Below are positions 19,869 to 29,288 of a stretch of 64,000 nucleotides of DNA, one piece after another; positions within the stretch are counted from its first letter, which is position 1; each line of letters starts with the position of its first letter. The stretch covers positions 1,178,001 through 1,242,000 of the forward strand of contig NZ_CP027786.1 of NCBI RefSeq assembly GCF_003795145.1, read 5' to 3'. This DNA comes from Tetragenococcus koreensis. Lineage in GTDB: Bacteria > Bacillota > Bacilli > Lactobacillales > Enterococcaceae. The position numbers were made by a program, and so were the translations under genes. The notes beneath the pieces were generated by a model, which worked only from the letters and a program-made list of their open reading frames with translations, did no database searches and was not told where the DNA came from.

Positions 19869-20081
19869 CTACTCTTTTTCCGCTGTATAACCTGCTTCAC
19901 TCACAGCATCTTCAATATTTTCAGATTGCACGGCATTTTCATCAAACGTGATTGTTAACCTTTTTGTGTCTACATTCGCGTTAGCATCTTGAATGCCACT
20001 TAGTCTGTTTACTGCCTCTTCAATTTTGGCTTTGCAATGAGCACAAGACATATCTGGCACTCGATAAGTATTCGTAGTCAT
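19869..20081 (-). CDS. copZ: copper chaperone CopZ
   Basis: A 70-residue single heavy-metal-associated domain with the Cu(I) site MSCAHC near residue 10 and the beta-alpha-beta pattern ending DAVSEAGYTAEKE. In enterococci CopZ delivers copper to CopY and CopA. AGGA precedes the ATG. The start and length match the family. Confidence 0.93.
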   Translation of the reverse strand: MTTNTYRVPDMSCAHCKAKIEEAVNRLSGIQDANANVDTKRLTITFDENAVQSENIEDAVSEAGYTAEKE

Positions 20082-20108
20082 AATAATTTTCCTCCAAAAA
20101 TCTAAATT

Positions 20109-20270
20109 TTATATACACATACATTTTACTTGTTTCACAGTGTGTTGCCGTTTTTCATTGATCATCGCTTCAAATTTATCTTGCAATGATTGTACCGTTT
20201 CTTTACTAGTGATCACTTCTTTGGTCCAAACAATTTTCATTACTGGCCACTTGGCATTTGTTACTTGCAT
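20109..20270 (-). pseudogene. internally deleted CopY-type copper repressor
   Basis: A 53-residue frame reads MQVTNAKWPVMKIVWTKEVI, the start of the winged helix of CopY/BlaI repressors (usual form: NAEWxVMRVVW), then jumps to a C-terminal segment EAMINEKRQHTVKQVKCMCI that resembles the end of CopY up to the first Cys-x-Cys. Some 90 residues in between, and the second Cys pair, are missing. It occupies the place of copY in a copYZA operon, so copper repression by this protein is probably lost. Confidence 0.72.
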
Positions 20271-20273
20271 GGC

Positions 20274-20726
20274 TTATTCTTCCCCAGCTTTGATCTCACT
20301 TTCAACAACCCACTGATGATTTTTTATCCAACGATCTTGATCAGATGAGTAATAATCAATCATATAAACCGGTTCTGTTGTCATGCGTTCGATTGTTCCG
20401 GTAGCACCTTGCATTCCTGGCATATGCTTTGCAAGAATGGTTACTTGCTCTCCAACCTCAACACTACCTTCATATTTTACTTCACCGTCTACAACCCATT
20501 TATGATCTGTAATTTGTTCATTTGTAGTTGTATCATTATAAGTAACAGAATACACCGTCGTATCATATACACCATCAACAATCGCCTTAGCATGATACAT
20601 ATCCGACATATGATCAGTTAATAATTCTATCCTAGCTCCTACAGGGTATTTTGCGTTTGTCGCTACCTTAATGCCTGGTGGTAGATGACCACTTTCATCG
20701 TGATGCATATGATCCATGTGATTCAT
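20274..20726 (-). CDS. YdhK-like DUF1541 protein of the copper locus
   Basis: A 150-residue protein with a His/Met-rich start (MNHMDHMHHDESGH) and two tandem DUF1541 repeats (residues about 25-85 and 88-148, each with KW/QWVV-type endings: HKWVVDGEV, HQWVVESEI). Its repeats contain DHMSDMYHAKA and KHMPGMQGATG, methionine and histidine patterns suited to copper. No signal peptide is seen. It is the first gene after a strong copper-type promoter. A cytoplasmic copper buffer is inferred. The start ATG has GGAGGAG upstream. Confidence 0.85.
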   Translation of the reverse strand: MNHMDHMHHDESGHLPPGIKVATNAKYPVGARIELLTDHMSDMYHAKAIVDGVYDTTVYSVTYNDTTTNEQITDHKWVVDGEVKYEGSVEVGEQVTILAKHMPGMQGATGTIERMTTEPVYMIDYYSSDQDRWIKNHQWVVESEIKAGEE

Positions 20727-20741
20727 ATGATCTCCTCCGTT

Positions 20742-20797
20742 TACGTTTGTAATTTTTATTACACTCTTAATATACAGTTTACGTTTACATATGTCAA
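20742..20797 (-). promoter_or_regulatory. copper promoter with CopY-like boxes
   Basis: On the minus strand TTGACA (20797-20792), 17 bp and TATATT (20774-20769) form a near-consensus promoter. TACATATGTC (20786-20795) overlaps the -35 and TACGTTTGTA (20742-20751) lies downstream; each matches the CopY box TACAnnTGTA at 9 of 10 bases, counting the two free positions. Confidence 0.7.
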
Positions 20798-20860
20798 CGA
20801 AAAACATAAACTTTTTTGAAATTTCCTTTAAGCAGCCGACAGTAGGTGCTATTTTATTGT

Positions 20861-21007
20861 CTATTCTGGATAAACTAATTTTTCTGGTCGTACTGCTTTA
20901 TAAAGAGCAAAAGCGCCGTTTAGATTTTGCACATGAAATCCGTTTTGTTTAAGAATACGTTCGGCAAAATAACTGCGCAAACCGCTATGGCAACTAACAA
21001 TATACAA
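20861..21007 (-). pseudogene. rhodanese-domain remnant (C-terminus of a CoA-disulfide reductase-like protein)
   Basis: A 48-residue open segment without start reads IVSCHSGLRSYFAERILKQN and ends NLNGAFALYKAVRPEKLVYP. The active-site loop SCHSGLRS and the following helix are those of rhodanese modules at the end of CoA-disulfide reductases. Everything upstream is replaced by the promoter region of the merR gene at 21077. Confidence 0.75.
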
Positions 21008-21076
21008 TTGTGAACAAAAACAAAATCGTGATAAACTAGATACTAGTAAATAAATGAACTGAAAAGAGGTCGAATG

Positions 21077-21493
21077 ATGTTACGTAGTAAAGATGTGGCA
21101 GAAATGTTGGATATTTCAATTTCTACAATTCGTTATTATGAAAAAATAGGAATTATCCCTCCTATTGAAAGAAATGCAAACGGCTACCGGATTTATACCA
21201 ATTCAACCCTAAATTGGATTTATTTGATGAAATCATTACGAAATGCTGGGCTTTCAATTGAGTCACTGCTGGAATTTTCTAGGCTATCACAAGTAAAAGG
21301 ACCCGAACGGAAAAAACAAAAGCAAGTATTAGAAGACCAGTTATATGAAATCGAGGGAAAAATTGCAGAAATGCAGCGTGTGCGTAACCTACTTTCTTAT
21401 AAAATCGAAACCTATGATGACCATATAGCGATGTTTCAATCGGGTGAATTGACTTCTGAAACCGCAGAAGAACTTTGGAAAATAAAATTTTAA
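21077..21493 (+). CDS. MerR family transcriptional regulator
   Basis: A 138-residue regulator with the MerR winged helix at the start (LRSKDVAEMLDISISTIRYY, ending PIERNANGYRIY) and a coiled-coil dimerisation helix (about 75-115). There are no Cys metal ligands at the C-terminus, so an organic or redox signal is more likely. AGAGG lies 7 nt before the second ATG (21077), which I prefer over the ATG at 21074. It precedes an aldo/keto reductase, as in many AdhR/NmlR-type aldehyde-responsive pairs; this link is inference. Confidence 0.88.
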   Translation: MLRSKDVAEMLDISISTIRYYEKIGIIPPIERNANGYRIYTNSTLNWIYLMKSLRNAGLSIESLLEFSRLSQVKGPERKKQKQVLEDQLYEIEGKIAEMQRVRNLLSYKIETYDDHIAMFQSGELTSETAEELWKIKF

Positions 21494-21545
21494 TAATTCC
21501 TCTCTCTTGCCATGGAGTGCACTTTATACTTTAGAATGAAAATAG

Positions 21546-22421
<876 letters not shown>

Positions 22422-22438
22422 ACAAAGGAAGATTGAAC

Positions 22439-23017
22439 TTGAAGACTCTTTATTTAATGCGACATGGGCAAACACTTTTTAATCAATTGCACAAAATACA
22501 AGGTTGGTGTGATGCGCCTTTGACCGAAACAGGGTTTAAACAAGCGCAGATCGCTGCCGAGTATTTTAAACAAAACAACATTCAAATTGAGAGTGCTTAT
22601 TGTTCAACTTCTGAACGAACCTCCGATACACTGGAACAAATTACGGATATCCCCTATACACGTTTGAAGGGATTAAAAGAATGGAATTTTGGTGTATTTG
22701 AAGGAGAACCTGAATTTTTAAATCCTTCTTTACCTTATGGCGACTTTTTTGTTCCCTATGGCGGAGAAAGTGAAATGGATTTGAAAAAAAGAGTAGCGGA
22801 AACTGTCATGGATTTTATGAAGAAAGAACCAAATGATACAGTTTTAGCAGTCTCTCATGGCGCGTCCTGTCGTCAATTCATGCGCTACTGGGCTCACACT
22901 AGTGAAGTTGAGCAAAAAAGCAAGTTAAGAGAGTGTTGTATTTTAAAATTTGAGTTTGAAAATAATCAGTTCAAATTAGTCGACATCATTAACCATGATT
23001 TTAGTTCGATTGGATAA
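22439..23017 (+). CDS. histidine phosphatase family protein
   Basis: A 192-residue phosphatase or phosphoglycerate-mutase-like enzyme. The signature LYLMRHGQTLFN (phospho-His near residue 9), Glu in LKEWNFGVFEGE and the second His in AVSHGASCRQF near 140 are present. The start is TTG at 22439 with AAGGAAG 7 nt upstream; a TTG two codons earlier would touch the ribosome site. Substrate unknown. It ends 36 bp before the IS256-type element. Confidence 0.9.
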   Translation: MKTLYLMRHGQTLFNQLHKIQGWCDAPLTETGFKQAQIAAEYFKQNNIQIESAYCSTSERTSDTLEQITDIPYTRLKGLKEWNFGVFEGEPEFLNPSLPYGDFFVPYGGESEMDLKKRVAETVMDFMKKEPNDTVLAVSHGASCRQFMRYWAHTSEVEQKSKLRECCILKFEFENNQFKLVDIINHDFSSIG

Positions 23018-23052
23018 AACGATGTAAAAACATAAATTTTGAGAGAGTGATC

Positions 23053-24597
23053 TGGTCAAGCCCGAAATCTTGTGTAAAAGTACAAATGCAATCTACACCC
23101 TAATTTTATGATTCTATTTTCTCTCGAAGCGTATTCTAGGTCTAAGCAGGGGACAGATTTGACAACGAATCTATTCAGGCATGGTGATCTTGGGCTGTTC
23201 CTTCGGTCTTCAACCTAAGAACAGGCGCCCATTTCGCTATTCGCGAATACCATGCCTTCATTCATTGTCCAATCGTAACTCGTTTTCTTCTAGGTTTCAT
23301 CTTCTGAAGAAGTGTCCTCCTTTCCTAGCACAGGCCCTTTTAAAAACGCTCTGGGGGCTTTTTGCCATGCTTGATGAATATCCATTAAAACCGCACCAAT
23401 TAAACGTTCGGCGGAATCAACGTTAGGGAAAATAGAGACTACCTTTTCTCGTCGTCGAACTTCCCGGTTTAAACGTTCCAAGGAATTCGTTGTTCGTAAG
23501 GAAACGTGATAATCTTCTGGTTCACTTAGATATTGTAAACCATCGTAAAAGCCTTGATCTAAAAGAGCTAATACTGTTTTATAACGCGTATCATCTTGCA
23601 CGTGATCTTCGAACTTTTGACGGGCTTCTTTCGCTTCTTGTAAGGTATTGGCGCGGAAGATCTTTTTCAGATGATAGCGAGCTTCTTGATTGTTTTTCTT
23701 AGGCATCTGGTCGATCATATTTCGTAAGAAATGGACGGTACAACGTTGCCATGCAGTACCGGTAAAGATTTCCTGTATGGCTTTTTTTAGCCCCGCATGA
23801 GCATCGGAAATAATTAAGCGAGGTTGGGTCAAGCCCCGTTCACGCAAGTCTTGGAAAAACCTTTTCCAACTCGTGGTGGATTCTTCCTCGCTGACTTGAA
23901 ATCCTAAAATTTCTCGTCGATTCTTTTGATTCACTCCTTGGGCGATATAAACCCCTTTACTGACCACTCGATGGTCTTCACGAACTTTGATATACATGGC
24001 ATCGACATAAACATATCGAAAGGAACTGTAGGTTAAGGAACGATTTTTAAAGGCTTGAATTTCCGGATCGAGTCGTTTCATCGTGTTAGAAACAAACGAC
24101 TTCGATACTGATTCGCCGCATAACTGTTCAACGATATGGGTTACTTTTTGCGTCGATACTCCCTGGACGACGGCTTCCATTAAGCTTAATACAAAAGCCT
24201 GGTCTTTTCGTTGGTATTGTTCAAAAATTTTCGTGGAAAACTCGCCCGAACGAGTACGTGGAATTTTCAAGCGGAGTTTTCCTACGGCTAAAGTGAAATC
24301 TCGTTCGTAATACCCATTCCGATAATCCAAACGATGATCATTGCGCTCATAATTTTTCGCTTGGATAAATTCATCCCTTTCGACTTCCATATAAGCGTTA
24401 AATACCGTCACAGCTAAAGACTTCATCATCATGTTCATATCGCTTTGCATAATAGCCTCTGTTAATTCTTCAAAATTTATATTAATATTAAGTTGGGTCA
24501 TATCCATCTTCCTTTTCAATGTTTTTCTGGGTAAATTACATTGTACCAGAGATGGATATGATCTCTTTCTTTTTACACAATTATATGGAAACAACTA
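23053..24597 (-). mobile_element. IS256-family insertion sequence
   Basis: About 1.54 kb with one transposase gene. TTGTGTAAAA at 23070-23079 and its inverse TTTTACACAA at 24571-24580 are the conserved inner part of the IS256 terminal repeat; the outer 17 bases on each side are assigned by analogy and are poorly matched. A clear target duplication is not seen, so the exact ends are uncertain by several bases. It lies between a phosphatase gene and a tandem repeat array. Confidence 0.82.
23290..24501 (-). CDS. IS256-family transposase
   Basis: A 403-residue DDE transposase (Mutator superfamily). It begins MTQLNININFEELTEAIMQS and contains the conserved blocks YERNDHRLDYRNGYYERDF, YVDAMYIKVRE (first Asp near residue 168), ISDAHAGLKKAIQEIF (second Asp near 234) and TNSLERLNREVRRREKVV (Glu near 341), so it appears intact. 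The ATG at 24501 has AAGGAAG upstream; reading further upstream runs into the terminal repeat. Confidence 0.95.
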   Translation of the reverse strand: MTQLNININFEELTEAIMQSDMNMMMKSLAVTVFNAYMEVERDEFIQAKNYERNDHRLDYRNGYYERDFTLAVGKLRLKIPRTRSGEFSTKIFEQYQRKDQAFVLSLMEAVVQGVSTQKVTHIVEQLCGESVSKSFVSNTMKRLDPEIQAFKNRSLTYSSFRYVYVDAMYIKVREDHRVVSKGVYIAQGVNQKNRREILGFQVSEEESTTSWKRFFQDLRERGLTQPRLIISDAHAGLKKAIQEIFTGTAWQRCTVHFLRNMIDQMPKKNNQEARYHLKKIFRANTLQEAKEARQKFEDHVQDDTRYKTVLALLDQGFYDGLQYLSEPEDYHVSLRTTNSLERLNREVRRREKVVSIFPNVDSAERLIGAVLMDIHQAWQKAPRAFLKGPVLGKEDTSSEDET

Positions 24598-24691
24598 GTG
24601 AAACCTTATTTATTGTCAAACAATTTAAAGGAGTCATACAAAAGTGAAAATTGGTGCATCATATTTGAGCTAGTTTTAAAATAATAACATT

Positions 24692-25060
24692 ATTGGTGGC
24701 ACATCAAGCAATGTGGCCCCAATCCATAAAATATTGGTGGGATATCAGGCGATGTACCTCCGATTTATAAATTATTGGGGGGACATCAGGCAATGTGCTT
24801 CCAATTTGTAAATTATTGGGGTGACATCAGGCGATGTACCTCCGATTTATAAATTATTGGGGGGACATCAGGCAATGTGCCTCCAATTTATGAGTTATTG
24901 GGACGACATCAGGCGATGTACCTCCGATTTGTAAATTATTGGGGTGACATCAGGCGATGTGCCTCCAATTTATGAGTTATTGGGACGACATCAGGCGATG
25001 TGCCTCCAATTTATGAATTATTGGTGGCACATCGAAGAAGTTGCTTCCAATAAACATAAA
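24692..25060. repeat. nine 41-bp palindromic tandem units
   Basis: Units start at 24692, 24733, 24774, 24815, 24856, 24897, 24938, 24979 and 25020, exactly 41 bp apart, with a decayed tenth at about 25062. Each unit is an imperfect palindrome: ATTGGTGG.ACATC, a short loop CAGGC or like, then GATGT.CCTCCAAT, and a linker TTTATAAATT. Differences fall mostly in paired positions (G/A pairs such as CCTCCAAT/CCTCCGAT). There are no spacers of unique sequence, so it is not CRISPR. No coding frame runs through it. Confidence 0.93.
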
Positions 25061-25099
25061 TATTGATGGGATATGTGACACAAAAAATTAATTTCACCA

Positions 25100-25405
25100 A
25101 TGAGGAAAATTTTAGATATGGAATTACTTTTACAAAAACTAAAGGATATTTTCCATATGGACTTAGTTATGCTTGGTGGAGGCGGCGTTTTGAATTGGTC
25201 TTTCATTCAAGCGGGTCTTTGTGACGAAGTAAGCGTAGTTATCGCACCAGCAGCTGATGCTTCAGCTACTTCCCCTTCTTTATTTGATACCAAAGAAAAC
25301 TTAACAGATGATACACCCGTATCTTTCACTTTGAAAAATGTAGAAACTAAAGAAGATAGTACTGTATGGTTAACCTATAGTGTAAATAACGCAGAAACTA
25401 AATAA
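25100..25405 (+). pseudogene. RibD C-terminal domain remnant (dihydrofolate reductase-like)
   Basis: The frame matches only the last 90 residues or so of the 200-220-residue RibD_C/dihydrofolate reductase-like proteins: KLKDIFHMDLVMLGGGGVLN, SFIQAGLCDEVSVVIAPAAD and a terminal strand VWLTYSV. The N-terminal half, with the NADPH-binding start, is absent; the sequence before it is the tandem array and then the IS256-type element. The first ATG has no good ribosome site. Probably non-functional. Confidence 0.8.
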
Positions 25406-25412
25406 TAAATTT

Positions 25413-25440
25413 GAACCTCTCGTCACTTTGCGAGAGGTTC
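25413..25440. terminator. bidirectional terminator
   Basis: GAACCTCTCG (25413-25422) pairs with CGAGAGGTTC (25431-25440), between two convergent reading frames. Confidence 0.75.
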
Positions 25441-25449
25441 CATTTGTAT

Positions 25450-25917
25450 CTAACTATTCTCATTACTTTTACTAACCAGCAAATCAGCGATAGTCGGATG
25501 AATGAGTTCAATCAAATCATTAACCGAAATGACCACACTTTTATCCAGTTCTCCTGCTGAAACAACAATTCTTTGGTAATTTTTTATCTCTTGGTCAAAC
25601 ATTATCGGGTATTCAGGATGATGTAAAAAAATCCCAATCGGAGTATTTGCGCCGTGTGGGTAACCGGTTGTTTCCAGTACATAATCCATCGGTGGCAAAC
25701 CGATCTTTCTGTTTTTTGACACAGCAGCAGCTTTTTTATAATCCAAACGGGAGTCTAAAGGAACAAGTGCAATTGTCGGACCTGTTTTATTCCCTTTAAG
25801 TACCAACGTTTTAAAAATTGGCGTTTCATTTTTATCAATCTTTTCTGAGGAAAATTCATATGATTCATAAGGGATGTTTTTTTCTTCTAGAAAAAATTCT
25901 ACTTCATTTTTGGACAT
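25450..25917 (-). CDS. YbaK/EbsC-type aminoacyl-tRNA deacylase
   Basis: A 155-residue editing-domain protein that hydrolyses mischarged tRNA (Cys-tRNA(Pro) in the YbaK branch). The conserved TLVLKGNKTGPTIALVPLD with Lys near residue 45, and GYPHGANTPIGIFLHH near 97, define the fold. The start is ATG at 25917 (MSKNEVEFFLEEK), with GAGGAAAGG before it. It stands alone next to remnants. Confidence 0.88.
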   Translation of the reverse strand: MSKNEVEFFLEEKNIPYESYEFSSEKIDKNETPIFKTLVLKGNKTGPTIALVPLDSRLDYKKAAAVSKNRKIGLPPMDYVLETTGYPHGANTPIGIFLHHPEYPIMFDQEIKNYQRIVVSAGELDKSVVISVNDLIELIHPTIADLLVSKSNENS

Positions 25918-26099
25918 TACCTTTCCTCTTTTCCAATAATTTATACATGTTCTGTCATTAAAAAACAAAGAAAGACAGCGTGATACTTTTCTAAGCCCCT
26001 ATCTTTCTTCTACTTTAAATTTCATAAAATTAACGAACACACTATAAATATCATAAGAAATACGTGCAATGAAATCAAATATAGCGAATCGTTGCTAAG

Positions 26100-26200
26100 T
26101 AAGTATAAGATCTACTGAGGTTTCATAGCGGAAAAAGAAATGGGCGCTCTTTTCATTAAAATATTAAAAACAAAGACAATTTCTTATGGAACCGATCATA
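26100..26200 (+). mobile_element. relict left end of an ISLre2-type element
   Basis: TAAGTATAAGATCTACTGAG (26100-26119) corresponds to the terminal repeat of the element at 12746, and the following bases keep the AAGAAA...TTTCTTATGG arrangement (start-codon stem, ATG at 26186). The reading frame then stops after 16 codons. The rest of the 672-base gap between genes holds decayed sequence and a hairpin, GTGAGGTAAA (26323-26332) with TTTATCTCAC (26339-26348); no gene is seen. Confidence 0.55.
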
Positions 26201-26589
26201 AAGAAAGGTCGCTTACGTTGTAGAAAAAATGTGTGAAATGCTGGCTGCCTTTAGCATTCCAAAGAAACAAATTTTGGCAAAGGTCGTATTTGCTGGAGTT
26301 ATACCATGGCTTTCGTAAACGAGTGAGGTAAAACAGAGTTTATCTCACTAATTTGCTATTCCTATGGGATAACTGTTTTTTTATACCATCACTTTTACTT
26401 TCTTATGTGCTAAATTTAGCCAAAAGCTCTTTTTTCATCCCTTTTTCTTAAATCAAGAACATAACTTTGGCAAACTAGTGAGACTATTTGTAAGTTATAC
26501 TACCAGTTTGCCATTCTTATGTGATTGTTTCCTTTTTATCCCATGGTTTTCTTCAACTAATGAGATAAGTTGTCGCTAGTTACTCTCCC

Positions 26590-27420
26590 TTATTCTAAAT
26601 CTTCAGGTATATTCCAGTAGTCATCTTCGTTTTGTTCATCTAAAAACTCAGCAAATTCATCTGATTGATAAGCGTCAACTACAGCTTGGGCCCACTCTGA
26701 GTCTACATCTTCTTCGTCAACAGTTGCTATAATTTCAAATTCGTCTACAATCTCTTCATTTAAAAGACTTGAGGAAGTGTCCATACCAGCACTATAAACA
26801 ATGGCTCCAGAAATGACACCATAGTCAATATCTTCTAAAGTTCTTGGTATTTGATAAGTATCCATTTCCACAATCTCTAAGTTATAAGGATTGTCAACGA
26901 TGTCACTTGATGTCGCTTCAATAGGGTTCACGTCATCCTCTAAAGTGACCCACCCTGCTTGTTCTAATAAAAGTAATCCACGGGCAGTATTGGAAGCATC
27001 ATCTGGAATCGCGACAGTGTCATTTTCTTCTACGTCATCTAGTGAGTCTTTTTCCCCACCGTAAATTCCCGTAGGAGCAGAAGGAATGGTTATTAATTTG
27101 GCTAAATTTGCGTCATTGTTTTCATTAAAGTCTTCTAAATAGGCTTCATGTTGGTCAACATTTAAATCTATTTCACCTTCGCTTAAGGCGATATCTGCTT
27201 GCAGTAAATCATCAAAATCCGTTTCTGTAACCGTATAACCTTCATCTTCTAAAATAGGCTCAATTCCTTCGCTAAATAAATCACTATACGGACTAGGAGC
27301 CATGCCTATATGAATCTCATTTGCGTCATCTTCTGTGTCTCCAATGCCACATCCTGCTATAAAAAGTAAAGTAACACTTAATAATCCAACAATACTACCA
27401 ATTATCTTTGTTTTGCGCAT
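26590..27420 (-). CDS. NlpA/MetQ-type substrate-binding lipoprotein
   Basis: A 276-residue extracellular lipoprotein of the methionine ABC transporter binding-protein family. The signal peptide ends in the lipobox FIAGC (Cys near 23); the mature part has HIGMAPSPYSDLF, VDQHEAYLEDF and IPDDASNTARGLLLLEQAGW, all typical of MetQ. The mature protein is extremely acidic (Asp/Glu-rich throughout), fitting a halophile. No metN ATPase or metI permease lies nearby, so it is an orphan. GAGGAGG precedes the ATG. No riboswitch or T-box leader is visible in the short upstream space. Confidence 0.92.
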   Translation of the reverse strand: MRKTKIIGSIVGLLSVTLLFIAGCGIGDTEDDANEIHIGMAPSPYSDLFSEGIEPILEDEGYTVTETDFDDLLQADIALSEGEIDLNVDQHEAYLEDFNENNDANLAKLITIPSAPTGIYGGEKDSLDDVEENDTVAIPDDASNTARGLLLLEQAGWVTLEDDVNPIEATSSDIVDNPYNLEIVEMDTYQIPRTLEDIDYGVISGAIVYSAGMDTSSSLLNEEIVDEFEIIATVDEEDVDSEWAQAVVDAYQSDEFAEFLDEQNEDDYWNIPEDLE

Positions 27421-27563
27421 TTTTCTTCCTCCTCTAAAAAAGCTTCTGATGTTTAGAATAGGTTCAGTGTAGGATTGTATAAACAAAAAGTATATGGTTT
27501 ATATTGATGGAATACACAAAAAAATGATATATTATGCTCTTAATTTTTGTACAACTGAAATAG

Positions 27564-27995
27564 CTAATCAGAATTTTCCCAAACCATAACAAATTCCTTT
27601 TCTCCTGTATCTTCATCGATCGTTTCATCTTTGGTAACAAAACCCTCTCTCTGATAAAAACGGATCGCTCGTTGATTTTTCTGGTAAGCTTCCAAAGTTA
27701 ACTTTGCCTTTCTTGCCTTGCAATAATCAAGTAGCTGCTTGCCAATTCCTCTTGATTGCTTTGTACTATCAATAAAAAAACCAGCAATATAATAGTCTAT
27801 CAACCCAATAAATCCTACGATTTTATCGTTGTTGTCTATATAGACATAGACTTCTGATTGTGGCAACTGCTCTTTTACGCTATCGGACTGACTATTCCAA
27901 TAAGTGTCACTGATAAAATCATGCGCTTGGATATTTTCTTTCAGCCATATAGAAAGCACTGCTGTGAGATCCTCTTTTTGTAATTTTCGAATCAT
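27564..27995 (-). CDS. GNAT family N-acetyltransferase (YjaB-like)
   Basis: A 143-residue acetyltransferase using acetyl-CoA. It starts MIRKLQKEDLTAVLSIWL, and the pyrophosphate-binding loop Q/RxxGxG/A is QSRGIGKQLLDY near residue 81, followed by FYQREGFV near 110. The length and the SIWLKENIQAHDFI start are those of YjaB-type proteins. AAGGAGAAG precedes the ATG. Substrate unknown. Confidence 0.88.
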   Translation of the reverse strand: MIRKLQKEDLTAVLSIWLKENIQAHDFISDTYWNSQSDSVKEQLPQSEVYVYIDNNDKIVGFIGLIDYYIAGFFIDSTKQSRGIGKQLLDYCKARKAKLTLEAYQKNQRAIRFYQREGFVTKDETIDEDTGEKEFVMVWENSD

Positions 27996-28104
27996 TTTTT
28001 TACTTCTCCTTCTTTTTTCTAGGATAAATGCCCTAGATATGGTATTTTAAAATTGGTATAGTTATAATATTAAATAAAATTCCCCCGCGGAGGCAATACG
28101 AATT

Positions 28105-29256
28105 ATGAAAAAAGGAAACACAATTGAAATCATTGCTATTTTATCACTTTCTTTCATTCTTACATCTACCTATTCTGTTTCAGGAGTCGTGCCAACTTTA
28201 TTAAATGTTTTTAGTTCTTATTCACGTTCATCTGTTGAATTTTTGGTCTCCATTCCTTCTATATCAATGATTGTCATGATTGCATTAAGCCCATTAGTAG
28301 CTAAAATATTGAGTGAACGAACTACCATTATTTTAGGTTTATTAACTGCTGGTTTTGCTGGAATTATGCCTGCCTTTACTGCCGATTACTCTATGATCTT
28401 TATTTCTAGAATCATAACTGGAATCGGTTTTGGTTTGATTAACACTCGTGCAGTAAGTATTATCAGTGAACGTTTTAGTGGAAGAAGACGTGCGCATTTA
28501 TTAGGTTATCGTACGTCAGTGGAAACTTTAGGCCAAACCATTTTAACGCTGATTGCTGGACAACTATTAATTTTAGGTTGGCAACCTGCTTTTTTAATTT
28601 ATAGTATCTCGTTCCTCATTTTAATCATATACCTCTTCTTTGTCCCTAATGAAAAAACGATAGAACAAACAATCATAAAAAGAGAAGCCATCCCCTTACG
28701 CCAGTTACTCTCTGTATTTATCAGCGCTCTTTTTGGCGGCTTACTCATAGCAACAAATACAGCCAACTCTCTACGCATACCCAGCTACATTGTCGAAAAT
28801 AATTTAGGTTCTGCTTTAACTGCCAATCGGATATTAAGTTTATTTATGTTTGCTGGTTTCATGGGAGGCGCTTTATTCGGCCCCCTTTTTACTACACTAA
28901 AAAAGCACTTCTTACCTGCAATGATGTTTATGGGCGCCATTGGGTTACTTTTTATCCCATTAAGCTCAACCATTTACCTCATAGCTGTAGGTGTTTTTCT
29001 TTGCGGATTTGCCATCACAAGTTCTGTTTCGAGTATTTTTACCAATTTACCTGAAAAAGTCCCCCTAACTTCTTTGAATACTGCTAACGCTATGGTATTA
29101 ATCGGTTGCAATTTAGGCGCCACGGTAGCCCCTCTTCTTTTAAATTTAATTGGGAAACTAAGTACCAGCTTAGCTGTGCCTTTTGTGTTTTTTGCTCTAG
29201 TATTTTTTATAATTTCAGCAGGAGTCTTTTTGTTTCCTCGTATCACCAATAAATAA
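28105..29256 (+). CDS. major facilitator superfamily transporter
   Basis: A 383-residue exporter-like permease with about 12 membrane helices. The MFS pattern is seen in the loop 2-3 region (LSERTTIILGLL) and RIITGIGFGLINTRAVSIIS near residue 95. It resembles sugar-efflux or drug-efflux proteins of the 12-helix type. GCGGAGG lies 12 nt before the ATG. Substrate unknown. A broken small frame follows it closely. Confidence 0.88.
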   Translation: MKKGNTIEIIAILSLSFILTSTYSVSGVVPTLLNVFSSYSRSSVEFLVSIPSISMIVMIALSPLVAKILSERTTIILGLLTAGFAGIMPAFTADYSMIFISRIITGIGFGLINTRAVSIISERFSGRRRAHLLGYRTSVETLGQTILTLIAGQLLILGWQPAFLIYSISFLILIIYLFFVPNEKTIEQTIIKREAIPLRQLLSVFISALFGGLLIATNTANSLRIPSYIVENNLGSALTANRILSLFMFAGFMGGALFGPLFTTLKKHFLPAMMFMGAIGLLFIPLSSTIYLIAVGVFLCGFAITSSVSSIFTNLPEKVPLTSLNTANAMVLIGCNLGATVAPLLLNLIGKLSTSLAVPFVFFALVFFIISAGVFLFPRITNK

Positions 29257-29288
29257 AATACTATTCTTAGAAAAGGAGGAATCATACA

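Noticed and set aside
20742-20797. Catabolite-responsive element in the copper promoter
   Set aside because: TGTAAACGTAAACT matches poorly, and the CopY-box reading explains the same bases better.
24692-25060. CRISPR array
   Set aside because: The units are directly adjacent with 41-bp period and no unique spacers, and no cas genes are near.
27421-27563. Met T-box or SAM riboswitch before the NlpA-type gene
   Set aside because: The space is only about 140 bases, with no T-box sequence and no terminator/antiterminator pair.
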